The notes beneath the pieces are model-generated. The model made no database searches and was not told the DNA's origin. It saw only the letters and a list, made by a program, of their open reading frames with translations. Below are positions 61,038 through 64,000 of a stretch of 64,000 bases of DNA, in pieces. Positions within the stretch are counted from its first letter, which is position 1. The number at the start of each line of letters is the position of its first letter. The DNA comes from Lentibacillus siamensis. Its GTDB lineage: Bacteria; Bacillota; Bacilli; Bacillales; Amphibacillaceae. The translations under genes and the position numbers were made by a program. The stretch is taken from positions 372,001-436,000 of the forward strand of contig NZ_BAAADS010000001.1 in NCBI RefSeq assembly GCF_039522605.1, written 5' to 3'.

Positions 61038-61052
61038 TAAAAGCGTTTTCAA
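61038..61052 (-). promoter_or_regulatory. Probable cre (CcpA) site upstream of gntR
   Basis: TTGAAAACGCTTTTA on the minus strand fits WTGNNARCGNWWWCA at all but one position and lies between the expected -35 and -10 of the gntR promoter, a repressing position. Confidence 0.6.
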
Positions 61053-61225
61053 TAAAATAGGGATAACAGATTATTTTAAATGCTTATAAAAGTCAAAAGT
61101 CTCTGGTAGAATATTAGAAAACACGGTATTCGCCTTGTCTTATAGCGAGTGCCGGAGTTTTTCTTATAAGGTCAACCTTCACTTATACTTTCTGACTTAT
61201 AAATAAATGTACAGGGGTGAATATC

Positions 61226-62452
61226 ATGGAAACATCATTAATATCTCCGGACAACACATGGGCACTATGGACTTTCCTAACAGGGTGGGCAGCAGTGAGT
61301 ATCTATTTGGAACAGAAATATACATGGGCATCCAAAGTTTCCGGGGCCATTATTGCGCTGATAGGTGCGATGGTGCTGGCAAATTTAAATGTCATTCCGC
61401 TTGAGTCGAGTGTTTATGATGCAGTTTGGAGCTACGTGGTACCACTGGCGATTCCACTATTATTATTTCAAGCAAACATCAAGAAAATCTGGCAGGAAAG
61501 TGGTCGGATGCTGACAATCTTCTTATTAAGTGCTGCTGGAACGGTTGCAGGTACGATTCTATCATTCGTGTTATTAAAAGATGCTATACCACATCTGGAT
61601 AAAATCGGTGCCATGATGTCGGCATCCTACACAGGAGGCGGGGTCAATTTTGCCGCGATGGCCGCCAAATTTGAAACACCTGGTGAGCTGGTATCCGCCA
61701 CGGTAGTTGCCGATAATATGATGATGGCAACTTTCTTTTTTGTGTTAATGGCTATTCCTACATTTAATTTTTTTCGAAACATGTTTCGGACACCGCATAT
61801 TGATGAGGTTGAGTCGGGAGCGTCCAGTAATGAAGATGAAACACAGGCAGCATCATTCTGGAAACGGAAAGAGATTTCCCTGAAAGACATCGCGTTAAGT
61901 GTTGCATCTGCATTCGCACTTGTCACCATATCCTTTCACCTTGCCGATTTCTTTGCTGGAACCATTCCAAATGGTGAAAATGTAAATGTATTTTATCAAA
62001 TTCTGGGCGGAATCATTGGTGACCGCTATCTCATGCTGACAACACTAACGGTTCTTGCCGTAATTCTGATGCCAAATTATTTTGAAAACATCCAAGGAAC
62101 ACAGGAAATCGGAACATTTCTGATTTATTTGTTCTTTGTTGTGATTGGTGTACCGGCATCTATTGCTCTAGTGGTTACAACCTCGCCGCTGCTGCTTGTA
62201 TTTGTATTAATCATTGTCTTGATGAATCTATTATTCTCACTTGTCCTGGGAAAACTGTTCAAATTCAACTTGGAGGAGGTCCTGCTCGCCAGCAACGCAA
62301 ATCTCGGAGGTCCAACAACTGCCGCCGCAATGGCAATAGCGAAAGGATGGAACAAATTGATAGTGCCGATCCTGCTTGTAGGAACCCTTGGGTATATTGT
62401 TGGAAACTATATTGGGACCGGGCTTGGATATTGGTTTGGTGCGTTTATGTGA
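61226..62452 (+). CDS. DUF819 family membrane protein (YjcL-like)
   Basis: A 408-residue protein with about 11 helices. Conserved DUF819 parts are VVPLAIPLLLFQANIKKIWQ, MMSASYTGGGVNFAAMAAKF, and LLASNANLGGPTTAAAMAIA near the C-terminus; the two glycine-rich helices resemble those of sodium/carboxylate carriers with inverted halves. The start is ATG 61226, 8 bases from AGGGG; a GTG at 61217 is too close. It is a single gene with its own terminator. The substrate is unknown. Confidence 0.86.
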   Translation: METSLISPDNTWALWTFLTGWAAVSIYLEQKYTWASKVSGAIIALIGAMVLANLNVIPLESSVYDAVWSYVVPLAIPLLLFQANIKKIWQESGRMLTIFLLSAAGTVAGTILSFVLLKDAIPHLDKIGAMMSASYTGGGVNFAAMAAKFETPGELVSATVVADNMMMATFFFVLMAIPTFNFFRNMFRTPHIDEVESGASSNEDETQAASFWKRKEISLKDIALSVASAFALVTISFHLADFFAGTIPNGENVNVFYQILGGIIGDRYLMLTTLTVLAVILMPNYFENIQGTQEIGTFLIYLFFVVIGVPASIALVVTTSPLLLVFVLIIVLMNLLFSLVLGKLFKFNLEEVLLASNANLGGPTTAAAMAIAKGWNKLIVPILLVGTLGYIVGNYIGTGLGYWFGAFM

Positions 62453-62471
62453 GGTGGATTAATTGCTTATA

Positions 62472-62518
62472 AAAACTATAAGACCCACATCACAGTGGAT
62501 GTGGATCTTATAGTTTAC
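62472..62518. terminator. Bidirectional terminator after the DUF819 gene
   Basis: AAACTATAAGACCCACATC pairs with GATGTGGATCTTATAGTTT (19 positions, one mismatch) over a 6-base loop. Confidence 0.85.
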
Positions 62519-62537
62519 AAGTTTTTAAGTAGTAATC

Positions 62538-62577
62538 TTAGAAAACCTGGTTGTCACCAAGCTATTAGGTGACAGCC
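62538..62577 (+). repeat. Two-hairpin dispersed element, copy 3 (first half only)
   Basis: TTAGAAAACCTGGTTGTCAC followed by CAAGCTATTAG and GTGACAGCC: the same 40 bases as the start of the copy at 44768, with four differences. The second hairpin is missing. Confidence 0.75.
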
Positions 62578-62636
62578 AGTAAAAATACACACGTATGACT
62601 TCAGATACCAAGTATTTCCCTGGATTCACCTGACCT

Positions 62637-63740
62637 TCAAACCCTCCAATAAGCACCCTGAACCTCCTTAACCCTTTCAACTGCATCAATCTGATTTTGA
62701 TACAACGGTCCTTCATGATAACCCTGATCGAATGGGTCATCAACACCGCTTTGTTTTCCGCTTAGTGCTTCCAAAATCCGAATCGTGCAAAATGGTACAT
62801 ATGCTGTACTGTATCCTCCTTCATGACAGGCAACAAGCCGGCCGTCACAATGTTTTTCTGCCAACCCTTTTACCGTCATAGCCATCTGATAAAAACCGTC
62901 CGCTGTCATCAGCATCCTTCCAAGCGGATCAAACCGGCTCGGATCCTGGCCCGCTGAAACCATAATTAGTTCCGGTTCAAACTGATTTATGATTGGTTCG
63001 ATTACTTGATCAAATGTATAAAGATATCCTTCATTACCAGTCCCGGCAGGCAATTCAATATTTACGTTAAATCCTTCCCCATTCCCTTCGCCGGCATAGG
63101 AGATCTGTCCGCGATTTTTCGGGAAAATATTTTCCTGATGCATCGATATAAATAATACTTCCGGATCATCCCGGAATGCGTTTTCGGTTCCATTGCCATG
63201 ATGCACATCCCAGTCGATAATCACAATCCGCTTCAATCCATATTTGGCCTTCGCATGTTTGGCAGCGATTGCAATATTATTGAATAAACAAAAACCCATT
63301 CCTTCGTCCTGTCCAGCATGATGACCTGGAGGCCGAGTCAGCGCATAAGCATTGTGAACCTTGCCCTGCATGACGGCATCAGTCGCCGTTATCACTCCGC
63401 CTGCTGACAAGAGTGCTATTTCATACGAATCCGGTCCAACAATCGCATGCTCACCTGCATCACCGCCACCACTGTCGCTTAACTTTTTTATTTTTTCAAT
63501 GTATTTCCTGCCATGATTCAATCCCACTTCATCGAGCAACGCTTCCCGTGGCTCGATTTGCTGCAGTTCTTTCATAAACTTGGACCGATCCAATAAGTTT
63601 TTTACACGGCGCTTGGTTTCCGGATTTTCCGCATGGGTATCTTCCTGTATCCACCCGCCTGAATTAATATTTAATGCACCATTTCCGGTTTGATGCCAGA
63701 AATAGCTCTCGTCCCATATGAACCCAGTAACCTTCTCCAT
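62637..63740 (-). CDS. Histone deacetylase family hydrolase (class II HDAC / acetylpolyamine amidohydrolase type)
   Basis: A 367-residue zinc deacetylase. Active-site motifs are ALTRPPGHHAGQDEGMGFCL (tandem His), IIDWDVHHGNGTENAFRD (zinc Asp and His), SAGQDPSRFDPLGRM (zinc Asp) and EGGYSTAYVPF with the catalytic Tyr position shifted as in bacterial class II enzymes. It is not AcuC, which is shorter in the loop region. Substrates may be acetylated polyamines or small amides. ATG 63740 follows GGGGGAA. It lies 19 bases after the carbamoylase gene, so the two form one unit. Confidence 0.9.
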   Translation of the reverse strand: MEKVTGFIWDESYFWHQTGNGALNINSGGWIQEDTHAENPETKRRVKNLLDRSKFMKELQQIEPREALLDEVGLNHGRKYIEKIKKLSDSGGGDAGEHAIVGPDSYEIALLSAGGVITATDAVMQGKVHNAYALTRPPGHHAGQDEGMGFCLFNNIAIAAKHAKAKYGLKRIVIIDWDVHHGNGTENAFRDDPEVLFISMHQENIFPKNRGQISYAGEGNGEGFNVNIELPAGTGNEGYLYTFDQVIEPIINQFEPELIMVSAGQDPSRFDPLGRMLMTADGFYQMAMTVKGLAEKHCDGRLVACHEGGYSTAYVPFCTIRILEALSGKQSGVDDPFDQGYHEGPLYQNQIDAVERVKEVQGAYWRV

Positions 63741-63759
63741 TGAAATTCCCCCTGTGCTT

Positions 63760-64000
63760 TTACAGTTGTTCATTGTTATCAGTCACATGAATCATCGTAT
63801 CCAGTAAAACATTCGCACCTTTTTCAATATCCTCATCCAACGTTAATTCCGATTCAACATGACTTTTACCATCCACACTCGGCAAAAAAATCATTCCGGT
63901 TGCGCAAAACGCATTCATATATTTCGCGTCGTGGCCCGCACCGCTGTACAATCGTCTGTTCGAATAACCAAGGCGCTCGGCACTTTTCGAGACCTGATCA
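63760..64000 (-). CDS. M20-family amidase/carbamoylase (AllC/HyuC type), 3' end only
   Basis: The frame is open to the right edge, giving the last 79 residues of a protein that should be near 410. LYSGAGHDAKYMNAFCATGM followed by IFLPSVDGKSHVESE and DIEKGANVLLDTMI is the C-terminal signature of N-carbamoyl-L-amino acid hydrolases and allantoate amidohydrolases, with the metal/substrate His in GAGHDA and in the S-H pair of KSHVE. Cysteine-containing FCATG replaces the usual P-like stretch. Which amide is cut cannot be told from this part. Confidence 0.82.
   Translation of the reverse strand, partial: DQVSKSAERLGYSNRRLYSGAGHDAKYMNAFCATGMIFLPSVDGKSHVESELTLDEDIEKGANVLLDTMIHVTDNNEQL

Noticed and set aside
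61130..61200. A riboswitch-like leader before the DUF819 gene
   Set aside because: Only weak pairing between CTTGTCTTATA and TATAAGG; no known aptamer core is recognisable.

Overview
The window reads as a chromosome segment of a low-GC Gram-positive bacterium, most likely a salt-tolerant, spore-forming Bacillaceae of the Virgibacillus/Lentibacillus/Oceanobacillus kind (inference). The reasons are strong AGGAGG-type ribosome sites with frequent GTG and TTG starts, B. subtilis-like genes (YkwC, YpdQ, YfmJ, YndM, YteA, YwrD with ChrA/ChrB, LtaS), near-consensus CcpA (cre) sites, and many sodium-linked carriers. No rRNA, tRNA, insertion sequence, prophage or CRISPR array was recognised.

Layout. 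1-6.8 kb: end of a PutP-type symporter, a hydroxyisobutyrate dehydrogenase-like gene, two coiled-coil proteins, RNase HI-like, quinone oxidoreductase, SpeG and two very small basic proteins. 6.8-11.2 kb: sulfate assimilation operon (sat, DASS permease, cysC, cysQ). 11.4-14.1 kb: YfmJ-like reductase, a beta-glucuronidase remnant, a type I toxin-antitoxin candidate and YndM. 14.1-24.0 kb: a full Tad/Flp pilus locus (flp, tadV, tadE, tadG, cpaB, tadZ, tadA, tadB, tadC) preceded by a DUF192 gene and a large GAF-LuxR regulator. 24.1-26.1 kb: two truncated genes joined end to end (EAL remnant and AbiC-like) and a phosphoesterase. 26.2-32.6 kb: galactose use (LacI regulator and sugar symporter, divergent from galK-galT-galM). 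32.8-37.7 kb: NERD protein, ltaS, amidase, YteA. 37.8-47.2 kb: one co-oriented block with a CitST-type two-component system, TctCBA transporter, DASS carrier, prpD and prpB. 47.4-54.8 kb: NhaC antiporter, small ORFs, two further toxin candidates, glcB with a divergent LysR regulator, and an FAH-family hydrolase. 55.0-61.0 kb: a GntR-headed co-oriented cluster (Nramp-like carrier, L-2-hydroxyglutarate oxidase, YwrD-type gamma-glutamyltransferase, ChrA/ChrB). 61.2-64.0 kb: DUF819 carrier, HDAC-family deacetylase and a truncated M20 carbamoylase.

How genes work together. The catabolic modules mostly pair a carrier with its enzymes and a regulator: CcpA-type sites flank the galactose and GntR units, a LysR-type palindrome sits between glcB and its divergent regulator, and CitST probably senses the tricarboxylate imported by TctABC. 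PrpD and PrpB then suggest conversion of a methylcitrate-like compound to pyruvate and succinate, although no methylcitrate synthase is present.

The least explained parts are the noncoding ones: three intergenic arrays phased at 20-21 bp around a TTCGGC/TTCCGGC core, a two-hairpin dispersed element in three copies, three REP-like palindromes, and three small hydrophobic toxin candidates, two of them with an antisense RNA that has both a promoter and a terminator in the sequence.
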